Below are positions 11,265-21,489 of a DNA stretch of 64,000 nt, one piece after another (the stretch's first letter is position 1; each line of letters opens with the position of its first letter). The stretch comes from Symbiodinium natans. Its lineage: Eukaryota; Sar; Dinophyceae; Suessiales; Symbiodiniaceae. Location of the stretch: the NCBI GenBank assembly GCA_905221605.1, contig CAJNDS010002146.1, positions 310,001 through 374,000 of the forward strand, read 5' to 3'. Made by a program: the position numbers and the translations under genes. Under the pieces are notes generated by a model. It was not told where the DNA came from and did no database searches. It saw nothing but the letters and a program-made list of their open reading frames with translations.

Positions 11265-12394
11265 AAGCCAAGAAGCCGAAGAAGGAACAAAAGCAGCTCG
11301 ACACAATCCCGGAACAGGTCGAAGAGGAAAATGAGGCATGTCAACCTGAAGAGCCTGAAGCACCCGAGCACGGGTACGAACTTGCAGGAGAACTTGTTTT
11401 CAACCACAACGGGTATGAGTACAATCAGCAAAGCAGCCTGAAGACCTTGAAAGGACTTTGCACCGAGTTTGGTGTGTCTAAGTTTGGTTCAAAGCAGGAC
11501 ATTCTTAGAAGACTCAGTAGGACCGTCATGGAAGCTGAAAGGACCCACGAACTTAGCACATCCCAGAAGAGGTATCAGGAGTACGCTATTGCCGAACCAC
11601 TCAAGGACCAAAAGATGCCGCCACCTGAAGAGGTAGCAGTTCACAACCTGACACATTTGCCATATGCGTCATGGTGTCCTGTGTGTGTTGCGTGTAAAGG
11701 AAAGGAGTCGCCTCATCCTAGAGAGAATCCTGAAAAGGAAAGATCGTCGAGACCTACGTTCTGTATTGATTTTTGTTACTAGCTACGATGAAGCAGCATC
11801 TGCAGTATGTCTTGTGTGTATTGACCCTTGGAGTAGGAATGTTGTCTGTATTCCCACAGCATCTAAAGGCAAAGGCCTGATTGATCATCTAGCTGAAGGA
11901 GTTACGTACATGAGCACTCAACTGCAGTATGGAGCCATCAACCTGAAAGCCGACAACGAAGGAACCATTAAGAAGTCAAGCAGGTCAGTCAGAAGCAGCG
12001 ATCATCGTTAGGACTGGGAACAGTCTTGCAAGATGCAGTTTCAGGACAAAAGGAAACGAACGGTGTGGCTGAACGAGCTATCCAAACCGTCCGTAGGCAA
12101 GCTCTGACTTTGATCAAAGGCATGGAAGAGCATGCAGGACTCCTTGTTGCACACACGCATCCGATCTTCAGTTGGGCATTTCGACATGCCAGCTGGGTAA
12201 TCAACAGGTATCGACACTCAGGAACAGGGATGACCCCTTACGAGTGGATTTCAGGTCGCCCGTTTCAAGGAACTTTGGCAGAGTTTGGAGAGAGTTTGAT
12301 GGTGTTGGCTAACAGGACAGGCGAGAAGAGTAGCAGGAAAGGTGATCCTTTGTGGTTGAGAGGAGTGTTCTTAGGAAAGTCTGACAACGACTAG
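11265..12394 (+). pseudogene. Copia-like integrase with upstream SAP-like segment
   Basis: The frame is open from about 11265, upstream of the first ATG: a Lys-rich start (KAKKPKKEQKQLDTIPEQ) leads to the SAP-like segment LKTLKGLCTEFGVSKFGSKQ (about 11430-11500), then the zinc finger HNLTHLPYASWCPVC (about 11640-11685) and the first catalytic Asp (CIDFCY, 11760). A frameshift at about 11780 moves to the frame with the second Asp (LKADNEGT, near 11955). A further shift near 12010 brings the third catalytic residue in NGVAERAIQTVRRQ (about 12060-12100). The D,D,E set is intact as residues, but the frames are broken. Confidence 0.8.
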
Positions 12395-12409
12395 TACATC
12401 ACTTGGCAC

Positions 12410-13255
12410 ATGGATGGTATCAAAACTAGCAGAAGTGCAAAGAGTTGCCCTGAACATTTCGACGCTAAAGCAATCAGCAGTGTAGGAATCCATTCATGGG
12501 AAGTGAAGCACACCACTCTAGCAACCAGAGTAGTAGTTCCCAAGAAAAGCCTTCCAGGACCAAAACCAGTAATCACACAGATCATGGGTGAGTCCGGTGA
12601 ACAGGACCAAGCAGTGCAGGACAAAACTCCAGGACCTCAGAGTCAATCTGAGGCAGTTGTCATCCAAGGCGGGGATTCTGGTGAGAAGCCAGGACCAGTG
12701 ATCCCAAGGACAACATACTTAGCAGGTAAAGCCAAACAGCACCAAGCAGCCCAAAAGAGGAAAGCCGAACAAGATCTTGAAGAAGCTGAACTTGAAGCAG
12801 CGTCAGATGTGCTGTCTAGTGATCCTTCGTCCTCAAGCAGTCCCCAGGAAAAAGAGCCAGGTATGGATGTTTCTGATGGTGGTGAGTCTGAAGAACTTTT
12901 GCCAGACAGAGCAATGTTGAGTGAACTTCTCACGGCACGAGGACCTCCACAGCTTAGGAAAGCACAGTTGGAACAGGTTCCAAGATCCCGAAGCTGGATT
13001 CCCCAACTAAGAAGTATCCACCTTTCAACGTAGGAAGAGTTTCTGAGCACAATGACGAGGAACTTCCTGAAGCAGGAACGGACGACATTTTCTGGGAAGA
13101 CACCTATTCTGAGATTGGTGACTCAGATGAAGAGCAGGACATTTTCACGAGCGGAGATGCAGGACCTCCAGAACTGTCAGAGGAGGAACTCAGAGTCTTG
13201 GATCGAGAAGCAATGGTCACTGAGATGATCGTCTCAAGGACAGGAAAGCAGTAGA
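12410..13255 (+). pseudogene. Copia-like integrase-RT linker
   Basis: A charged, Gln/Glu/Ser-rich stretch without globular motifs joins integrase to reverse transcriptase. The first frame runs from 12410 to 13033. After a one-base shift it continues (KYPPFNVGRVSEHNDEELPE) to a stop at about 13254. Such long acidic spacers are common between integrase and RT in copia Pol. No catalytic residues are expected. Confidence 0.55.
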
Positions 13256-14740
13256 CCGAGTCCCTTTGCAGGAACTTGAGAGGGAAGAAGAGAGAGGAGA
13301 GGACAGTGAAGGAAACGAAGAGAGAGATAGGAACCAAGTGGCTTACCACGAAGTTTGTGTTTGACTGGAGATTTAGAGGAAACCGATGGATTCGGAGAGC
13401 TCGATTAGTAGCGCGGGAGTTCAGAACACAGGAACATCGCACAAACACATTCAGCCCGGCGACGAGCGCCTCGCTGGTGAGATTGATCCCGGTACTAGGA
13501 TTGCAGCAGGAATACGCGTTGTATTCTGTAGATGTGAAGGACGCATTCCTTCAGGTACTCCAAAGGAACAGGACAGCGTGTGTGAATTCCCAAAGGAATA
13601 TGTAGAGCTTTTCGGAGAAGAAGATCCCAACTGCAGGAACGAAGGTTTGTTACTTTTGCGTGTACTTCCAGGACAGAGAGATGCAGCATTGTTGTGGAGT
13701 GACCACTTTGCAGGCACCTTGCAGGAACGAGACTTTGACAGGTGTGTTGCATGTCCAACTTTGTTTCGTGACAAGAGAGTATTCTTGTTGTGCACGTAGA
13801 CGACATTCAAGCAGCAGGAAAGAATAGGAGCCTTGCACCAGTTCTGAGCATGCTAGGCAAAACCTATGAACTCAAGATCGAAGGCCCTTTTCTCACTGAG
13901 CAGGAACTTACAGTAGGAGAGTCACTTCAGACCATTAGATTCCTCAAGAGCAAATTCACGTACCACAATCATGAGTTGCACATCAAGAGTGACCCGAAGT
14001 ATCTCATCAAGCTCAAGGAAGAACTCAAGCTCAAGAGCACAGCCTCAAAGCCAACTCCTTGCACCCATGAAAGCCAGGAAGCCGATCACACCAACAGTCT
14101 TGACCAGGAACAAGCAGCATCATTCCGAAAGTGTATAGGAGTCTTACTGTATGTAGGCCAGGATAGACCGGATTTGCAGTTCGCAGTTCGTGGACTAGCG
14201 TCAAAGATGTCGGAACCATGGAAACACTTGATACATCTTGTGCAGTACATGTCTAAGACAGAAGGCTATCATCTTGTGTACAGGAAGACCCCCAGAGGCC
14301 TCAGCAATCTTCATGAGAGTATCAGGAACGGTAGCTATGATTTCACTGGAGTAGAGCCTAAAGAGTATCATCTTCTAGAGGTATTCAGCGACAGTGATTG
14401 GGCAGGAAAGAAAGACACTCGTAGATCAACCAGCTCAGGAAACGTATTTCTGGATGGACAGGCGATCTGTAGTTTCCCTCGAAGCCAGAAGACAGTCTCG
14501 CTCAGCTCTGGTGAAGCAGAGTACTACGCCGCAGCATCGGCAGCATCAGATTCAATTCTGTTGAAGGAAGCAGTTCAGTTCTTGACAGGTCAAACATCTG
14601 CAGATCAGGACCTTGTTTCTCCAAGATCTCCACAAACAAGGAACCGTTAGCGTGCACCCAGTAGGGACCAAGGACAACGCCGCCGATATAGGAACTAAGC
14701 CCTTGTCAGGAAAGCGTATCAAACTTCTTTTGCATTGGCT
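13256..14740 (+). pseudogene. Copia-like reverse transcriptase and RNase H
   Basis: RT starts with KWLTTKFVFDWRFRG and RARLVAREF, continues to motif A SVDVKDAFLQ (near 13525-13555), shifts frame to carry LPGQRDAALLWSDHF, and shifts again before motif C, here HVDD (13793-13804) instead of the usual YVDD. The 13790-14650 frame continues through the thumb/connection region (FRKCIGVLLYVGQDRPDLQFAVRGLASKMS split over several residues) to RNase H with FSDSDWAG and SSGEAEYYA. The last RNase H segment (VGTKDNAADIGTKPL, about 14655-14705) needs one more frameshift. All domains are recognisable and the gene is not translatable as one protein. Confidence 0.85.
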
Positions 14741-14932
14741 AGGATTCCAAACTGAAGACAACGAACCCGTAGGAAAACAAGAGCTCAAAGACCACCGAAC
14801 CCAGGAACAAGCTAAGGCTACTGTGAGGTTGATTAAGAGCAAAGGAACATTCGCGTTTGCAGCTTTGATGTTTTCAACCATTGCAGGAATTGCATTTGGA
14901 TTGAGGGTTCAGGAAAAGTTTCAGGAACAGAC

Positions 14933-16302
14933 ATGTCAGTCATGAGAGCATGTGAGCAGGACGTCATGTGCATTTCTGACACGAGTGACTTTGCATTAGG
15001 AACAGTCATGTCTTGTGGTAGGAACAGTCTTCATGCAGGAAACACGTGTGCGTTTGAAGTAGGAACTGTTTGTGAAGAAAGAGTAGGAGCAGGAAATTCG
15101 CCGCATTCCGAGTGCAGCAGTCAAGCTGTAGAAGTAGAGCAGGAACACTGTAGAGAGCCCAGTAGAAAAGCCAGGAAACCTGTAGCCATGAGTGGCACTG
15201 GAGAAGAAGTCAGCTTCAACCAGTTGGTGCAGGAACTACGTGAGATCCTGGAAACGACGCGCCAGGAACGCAGCGAGTCCATGGAGAGTGTCTCCATCTC
15301 TTTGCAGGAAAGCAGCGTGAACATGAGTCGTTTGGCAGAGGAAAGTCAAGCAACCCAGAAGCTCTTGGACTACAAGAAGGAAACGGAAGAGATCAAGAAC
15401 ATCGTGAAGGAGATCAAGCAGAATGAAGCAGAAGCCAAAGACGAGGTGAAGGAGATCGTCAAAGACTTGAAGGAAAGAATTGAAAGCCTTGAAGATTTCG
15501 TGAAGTGGTACACCCAAGAAGAAGAAGAGGAAGAAGACAACGAGGAGAACGACGCGGAGAAGGAAAGAAAGGACAGAGAATTGGAAGCAGAACTTCGTCG
15601 TGAAAAGGGCATCTTCAGGAAACTACATCGTGGACTACGCCGACTACAAGTTCGAAAGAAGGAAAGGAAGGAGGAGCTACATCGTGGACTACCTCATCTA
15701 CTAGTTCGAAGGAAAAGATGGAAGGAAAGAATGAAGCTACATCGTGGACTACCTCATCTACCAGTTCGAAGGAAAAGAAGGAAGGAAAGAATGAAGCTAC
15801 ATCGTGGACTACCTCATCTACCAGTTCGAAGGAAAAGCAGGAAGGAAAGGATGAAAGCTACATCATGGACTACCTCAACTACAAGTTCGAAGGAAAGGAC
15901 AAGGAAGAGGAAGCTGAGAGCATCACCGACAAGATCCGCCGAATCAACGAGGAGATCCAAAGGAAAGCAGAAGAGTCAAAAGACAAGGAAAGCGATTTCG
16001 AGTACCCACGCGATTTTTCGTCCGAGTGGAAGTTCTACGCCGAGAACGGCTCGATTTTCCGCCAGCGCTACGTGACGCAGGAAAAGATTTGGTGCGACTA
16101 CGACTACGCCTACAAGCACGAGAAAGGAAAAGGAAAGAACAAGAAGAAGAAAGGCCTCGCAGGAGAGGAAGAAGGAAAGACAAGCTCAGGATCAGGAGAA
16201 CAGCAGCCGCTGTCAAAGGGACGAGGTGGTCAAACACCCCTCTGCTCGGATCGTCACTTGGATTTGACGAAGCTACCCGATCGAACCATGGTCTGCGCAT
16301 GA
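14933..16302 (+). CDS. Coiled-coil and repeat ORF downstream of copia RNase H
   Basis: Two overlapping plus-strand frames read as one product interrupted by frameshifts near 15620-15850. The first (from 14933) has Cys-rich and Ser-rich text, then a long Glu/Lys-rich coiled coil (about residues 95-215). The product then enters four to five 20-residue repeats with core YIVDYLIYQFEGK, and ends with a Lys/Tyr-rich tail (EKIWCDYDYAYKHEKGKGKNKKKK) in the second frame (15718-16302). Its start overlaps the end of the RNase H tail frame, so it is probably part of the element. It could be a 3' ORF or a Gag-like protein in an unusual place. No family is recognised and stops within the repeats suggest decay. 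Confidence 0.45.
15621..15885 (+). repeat. 60-bp tandem repeat encoding 20-residue units
   Basis: Units of exactly 60 bp (for example 15734-15793 against 15794-15853) carry TACATCGTGGACTACCTC and AGTTCGAAGGAAAAG cores. Two middle units are almost identical and the outer ones are diverged. The length is a multiple of three, so the repeat could have expanded under coding constraint. Single-base changes now add stops in the probable frame. Confidence 0.8.
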
Positions 16303-16564
16303 TTTCACTTTCCTGCTGGGCCTCAATTCCAGCAGACGTCGTCCCGAACTTGTGCCAGACGTACCAGCCACTGCCAGCCACCAAAGCCGCCTGAGCAGCC
16401 TCATTGTCTAAGTACACCACAGAGTGTGAGTTTCGGAGCAAGTACCCCCAAATTCTAAAGGCCATCACAACTGCGTACAGCTCAATTTCGTATTTTGGGT
16501 GGCGTGAATCCTCCAAAAACCATTGCAAGTCGCTGTGATGTACTTGCCCGCTGTAAAAGAACAT
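16205..16564 (-). pseudogene. RNase H domain, second part
   Basis: This frame continues RNase H after a frameshift: an acidic catalytic helix (KYEIELYAVVMAFRIWG), the strand and aspartate in VVYLDNEAAQAALVAGSG, and a late RNase H segment WFDRVASSNPSDDPSRG. The DDPSRG box ends close to 16210, after which the frame runs as an antisense of the copia 3' ORF to 15944 and is not meaningful. All expected acidic residues are present across the two frames. Confidence 0.7.
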
Positions 16565-17259
16565 CGGATTGCCCGCCCTCCTATGCCAGCAGGCATATCA
16601 CTGCCAGGTTCGTATGATCCATCAGTGAACAGGTACATGGTCCGTCCTGCAGAAGCATTAAGGGTTAATGGCCGCGCAGTTTCCATGAATTCTTTCACAA
16701 TGTGGAGTGCCCGCTTGAGGTCACCGTTCAAACACGTAGTGTCGTCTCTTGCAAGAGCCCGTTTCGAAATCAAGTGCAACGCCTCACACGACACCCTGCC
16801 AAACAAGTAGGAGTTGAACCAGTGAAGTCGGCCCCAGAGCACTTCAGCCTCGCGTGGCGTTATTTGTCCTTTCCGGCCTGTGCGTGCGTAATCAACATTC
16901 ACGAGATCAAAGAGCTCATCTGCAATGGCATCCACCTGGTCTTCGCAACCCTCTCTGACAACAGTAGGGAAGTCGTCAAAATAAGCCGTCCAGGGTACGG
17001 CTCCCCCGGCATGGCCGACTTTCCAAATTGCTGCAGAGACGCGTAAGAAGCCCGCCACTGAGCCAGTGGCACCGAACACCAAGACATTGGAACCATAAAC
17101 GGCAACTCCTCCTGATTCCACGTCCTTTACGGCTATCCTCAACCGTGCACGGTCGTACGGATGAAGTGGGTAAAACTTGTACGCCGAAACCATAGGTTTT
17201 TCCACGATGACCATGACACGTGCTCTGACGACTCCCACAAGTGACCACTTCAAAAGCAT
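16465..17259 (-). pseudogene. Reverse transcriptase domain and RNase H start
   Basis: The 264-residue frame has the RT segment VFGATGSVAGFLRVSAAIWK (residues 61-80) and the catalytic FDD box (residues 94-96, near 16972-16980). A connection region follows, and then the first RNase H aspartate in YLFTDGSYEP near residue 208. The frame then departs from the family around IGGRAI, where a frameshift moves RNase H into the neighbouring frame. RT would copy element RNA into DNA. The N-terminal fingers lie upstream in broken frames. Confidence 0.72.
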
Positions 17260-17930
17260 TCAGCTTGCCAGTTTGCGACGAATGAGCGTCCTTCGGGTAC
17301 ATGTGGTGCAGCTCGTCCAAAGCACAGTACTGGGAGGTCCTGGCCGGACGTCTCAATTCTTGACATGAGTTCCGACGCCAAATTCAGCGCCGCAAAAGCT
17401 TCCCTCAGAAATCTCACAAATCCCACCTGACACCCATTTATGCGCCCCCAGCGTTGTTAGCACTCTTAAGAGCTCTGTCCTCTCGGACAACCCCCCAGGC
17501 TGGACGGTTTTCATGGTGATGAACACCAAACCAACGCACGTGGTGTTCCTCTGACTCAAGGCAAGCTCGTAGATTGCACCTGGGAGGGCCTTGGTGAGCA
17601 TTGGTGAGCATGGCAAGGGCACGGGCCTCCAAACGCACAAACTTGTCATCCAACAAGGAATCGCTCGGGGTGCCGATGTTGCAGGACTTGGGCTACGGGC
17701 CTTTCGTTGACATTTCCACAGACTGAAAGTCGCCGGTTCCAGGCCTTCCAGAAGCTCTCTGGCTTCCCTTTCCTGACGCTGGCTTCCGTCTCGCCCAGTT
17801 CCTCCGCAGCCAGAAAACCACTGTGTGCTTCACCACTCATTTCCGGTTCGCCTTCCATCTCCAGGTTTTCATCCCTGGACACTGAAGGACTTACATCTGC
17901 CCCATAGGGCGGCTCGGTCGCGTTTTCCAT

Positions 17931-18619
17931 GGCGCAGAGCTAGCAGGTTGGGCTCATAACCTGCGTGTCTTGCACACGCAGGCTACGAACCCCACGTGCT
18001 CAAGTGCAAAACTCCTTTTCCAACAGCGGAACCACGAAAGGCACGAATAACCTGGTTGTTCTGTCCCTATGTGATACTGTGTAGATGCCTGACTATGCAA
18101 TACTGTACATGCATCTACCTTTGAAAGATGTTGTCCTGAGCTATTGCCCATGTACACAGCCTGCATGGCTACAGCAGCTGCAAAGTGAAAGTCGTTAGGG
18201 AAAGAGGACCGAGGAAGGGGTTCCCAAAACCACCCGAAACACCAACCCCCTAGAGCCTCATCCCCTTGCATGGTCGGCGCGCAATTTTTATAAGGGTTCT
18301 AGAGTCCATCGAGTACGAGGGCTAAGCTTATGCTTTATGCTTTGGAGTTTATGACATATATTAATTTTGGGATTTTGGGATATTTTGAGAGGGATTTGCA
18401 CAAATTTTGTGGGGTATTCAATATGTCTACTTGATATCTGTTATTTTGGGGTTTCGGGGGTTTGAGAGCAACAGCACATCATCAACGACTGCTCTCGCAA
18501 TGCTCTTTTCCGTGTAGTTCTCTCAATTCAAGCGCTTGTGACATCATCTATCAAATTGCAGATGAGAAATTATGTCTTACTTTGAGCACTCAAGGATAAA
18601 ATCGAGTGGCAAACTCAAG
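17931..18619. other. No gene seen
   Basis: Neither strand shows a recognisable coding motif. The 18300-18560 part is AT-rich with GGGATTTTGGGAT-like text. It may be retroelement flank or intron. Confidence 0.4.
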
Positions 18620-19978
18620 TTATGAGTTTGGAATTAAAGCATTCAAGCTCCTGTGATTGGGAGCAGAGGCAATGCTCCCAGAAGCACCACCAAACACCGA
18701 CGAACTACGCATCGGCACATTTATGTCCATCTTGTTTTTGAAGATGCTTGTATTGTAAGAGAAATCTTTGTTATGACACTCGTTTTCAACACGTTGAAGT
18801 AGAAGTTGTCGGCACTTCTCAATGGCGTCCTCCATACAGTCCTTCATCTCGCCACCTTTCAGGGGTTTCAGCAAGGTTGTAAAACAATGCTTAAAGTTTT
18901 ATCTGTTTAGAAACCCTACTTGTGGAATGAAGACGGACAAGTTTAGCAATCTTTGCGTCTTTGTTTGTGTTGCTGGACTGGTACTCTTCGCTGAAAGACT
19001 TCAAGGCATCCAATGGTATGTTGTTAAAATCTCCATCAGGGAGACGCTCTCCACATCCACAATTGATGTAGCGAACTTGTATGCCTCTTCCAAAGATGAA
19101 GTTTGCGGGGCAACCAGCGGAGAAGTCGTCATGTTCTTCAAGAAGTTCTTCTTCACATGTTTGGTTGGCATCGTCAACAACGAATGCAAGGGCGAGTGCT
19201 TCACGAACGTCGTGCCGAAAATTTTTCTAGCACAAAGCAAGGCAAAAACGCGTCAGGCGCAACCTCAACACGTTCAAGACAAGCGACGATGAGTTCTATA
19301 CACTTGGATTTTGGAACTTCTCGGCCAAAGGTGTTTCTCATTGTGTCAGTGAAAAGACGAGATGTAGAAAAATTCACAAAACTTTGTCACTACACCTTGA
19401 TGACATGTCAAGCGTTGAAGGCTTTCAGCGGAACTCAAACTCCGTGTTGTTCGTCAAGGCAACGATGCCACCTCCCATGACCGTGACCTTGTTGCCACTG
19501 ACCTTGGCTATGCCATCAGCCGTGACCATACCACCTTGGTAAAAGACTTCATTGCCCTTGGCTTCGCTCTACTTGATACGGTGCTCGTGAATGATGCTTT
19601 TCTTGAAATGAGTGAAGGTGTCCTGCGCTCTCACATCAACCTGGGTGCGCTTGTCCTTAAGGTTACCTATACCTCATGTTTTCATCACCGTCAGCGGATT
19701 TTGGGGTGACCTTGCCCTTGAGAGACTCAAAGTGAAGAACCGCGTCCTGTAGTGTTGTAAGCCACTTGTCCTTCTCATTGTCAAGGGTCTTGGTGTCCAT
19801 GACGTTGTAGATTTCCTTGACGTCATCCGGCAACTTGCAGGAGTCGTCCCACTGGATGTTCACGAGCTAGTAGGATTTTTAGCCACCTTTGACTGTGTCC
19901 ATGATTTGAAAAGCCTCTGCATCACTGGAAGGCTTGGCCCCGTCAACCTCATAGCCTCCGCTTCCGCTTGAAGCCATT
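18620..19978 (-). pseudogene. Decayed minus-strand gene of unknown family
   Basis: An apparently continuous protein of about 450 residues can be followed down the minus strand from an ATG at 19978 (MASSGSGGYEVDGAKPSSDAE), but only by stepping over stops and frameshifts. Successive recognisable pieces include NIQWDDSCKLPDDVKEIYNV (19863-19800), TADGIAKVSGNKVTVMGGG (about 19520), RLFTDTMRNTFGREVPKSKC (about 19360-19300), CPANFIFGRGIQVRYINCGC (about 19110-19050) and a terminal Ser/Asn-rich segment ending at 18620. Long stretches have normal codon texture, so this was a gene. At least four lesions occur, two of them stop codons 12 bp apart near 19878. I do not recognise the family. A retroposed host gene or a viral remnant are both possible. 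Confidence 0.6.
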
Positions 19979-20204
19979 GCTTATGACTAACAAAAAGGGT
20001 CACTAACATGAACACGAATTGCTAAGGGAATGAAACAAAGTTTGTCAAGCTCACTTGTGCAATGTGACTTCTGAAACCTGATTCAGTCTGCAGTGAAAGC
20101 CCACAGATGGGTCTGTCCTTGAAGTGCTTGAAACGTCGATCTTCACCTGATGCCACAGCCACCCTGCCCATCCGATCAAGGCGGACCTGTCGTGACCCTC
20201 TAAA

Positions 20205-20470
20205 TCATGAATCCCTAAACCCTAAATCCTGCTCCGTCCTAAAACCCTGAAACCCGAAGCAGACAAGCAGAGAAGATTGTAGCAAAAATGGAGGACACTG
20301 ACCCATGGAGCCTTAAACCTTTGTTTGGACTTCAACACGCAAAGACCACGGATGGCAGAGGGAGGATTCTTGCGGTTCTGGGGGTTGCCGGCCTGTGTGC
20401 TTGGAGCCCTAACCCTAAACCCTGTTGCTCTAAACCCTAAACCCTCTTGCCCGAAACCCTAAACCCTTTT
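20205..20470. repeat. Interstitial telomere-like repeats (CCCTAAA)
   Basis: Two clusters, 20205-20260 and 20405-20470, contain CCCTAAACCCTAAA runs separated by short diverged spacers such as CTTGCCCGAAA. The heptamer is the telomere repeat of dinoflagellates and plants. They are internal and imperfect. Confidence 0.75.
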
Positions 20471-21489
20471 GCCCCCAATCTCGCAAGTCTCTGGACTTGG
20501 CCCTGACTATTACGTCCTGCCCGTCTGGCCCGTCTTGCCCCATCTTGCCCGTATTGCGCCGTGTTGCCCGTTGCCATGTCTTGTCTCCCGACTTACACGT
20601 CTCCCTCGCCTTCCTGCCTATTCCCGGATCTTGCCCGCTGCAGAGTTACCAATCTGGTCCGCGCGAAACATGCTTCTGTGAAATGCCATGACGCAAGATA
20701 CTCAAGAAGGCAAGAGGGGCAAGAAGGGCAAGAGGGGCAAGGGAATTAAATAAATTTCCCAGCTTGTCAAGACGACTGGCAAGAAGGAATTGCGAAAAAA
20801 AACAGGCCGTTGCCGACACACTCAAATGTGGAAGGGCTCCAGAATTTCATCATTCAAATAAAGCCATGGCTCAAATGGGATGCTCCACACTCGGAGCCGA
20901 AAGAAAGGCTCTGCTAAGGAGTGGATAAACCCAGATCCGGAGCCTCAAAGAGCCCCAAGACACCGAACCTTGAAATTTAGCAGAAGTGGAGAATTCTACG
21001 CCGAGAGCCGTAGCAGACTCTAATAAACCCTGAAAAGTGAAACCCCAAACCGAGAACCCCACGTCACCAAGACAGGGCTTAAGTGATGTGCACAAGACTG
21101 CAGAAGCTTCTTTGTTCGAGTTGAAGAGTCTTTTGAGCTCGCAACAGGATCTGCCCGAGCAGTGGTTGAGGGAATCGTCGATCGGAGGAAGATGAAGATC
21201 AACGGGCATTCAGGATCATCACTCATCGTCTTGGGGACTGGGCTCACCGGATGTTGCTGTTAAGAGGCTGGCAGGCACGATGATGATGCGCACGTTCACG
21301 AACTTGATGAGACTGGGTTGCAGATTCAGACGCCTCCAGTCATATATGCCCGCAAGGGTTGGATAGAGATGAAAAGCAGATGGGCCGCAGGAACCATGCT
21401 CATCAGCTGCTGCAGCTTATGGCGAGCGGAGATGGCTCGCGCAGTGAGTGCACTGCACATCGCTTGCCGGGAGGCCGGGACTAGCTGCG
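20471..21489. other. No gene seen
   Basis: The stretch shows no recognisable coding motif. A short GGGCAAGA-type repeat lies at 20710-20742. GC content is normal until about 21490, where it falls abruptly. Confidence 0.4.

Larger units (their letters stand above)
9440..14945 (+). mobile_element. Ty1/copia-like retrotransposon, plus strand, frameshifted
   Basis: In order along the plus strand are a protease, a linker, a SAP-like segment, an integrase with zinc finger and D,D,E residues, a long charged linker, a reverse transcriptase with motifs SVDVKDAFLQ and HVDD, and RNase H with conserved D, E and D. This is the Ty1/copia order. At least six frameshifts or stops interrupt it, and a ~750-bp stretch with telomere-like repeats separates the protease linker from the integrase part. 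Gag and LTRs were not found. The copy is dead. Confidence 0.88.
16205..17930 (-). mobile_element. Minus-strand RT-RNase H retroelement, DIRS-like type
   Basis: Converging on the copia element, minus-strand frames encode a reverse transcriptase followed directly by RNase H. The RT shows FGATGSVAGFLR and YFDDFP, a pattern of the DIRS/Ngaro-like RTs that are abundant in dinoflagellates. No integrase or tyrosine recombinase is visible. The upstream part (17260-17930) is a patchwork of short frames, including an acidic Glu-rich segment at 17646-17930. Family placement is moderate and the element is broken. Confidence 0.65.

Noticed and set aside
15944-16205. C-terminal extension of the minus-strand RNase H frame
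   Set aside because: It is the antisense of the copia 3' ORF. Leu/Ser-rich text after DDPSRG does not resemble RNase H.
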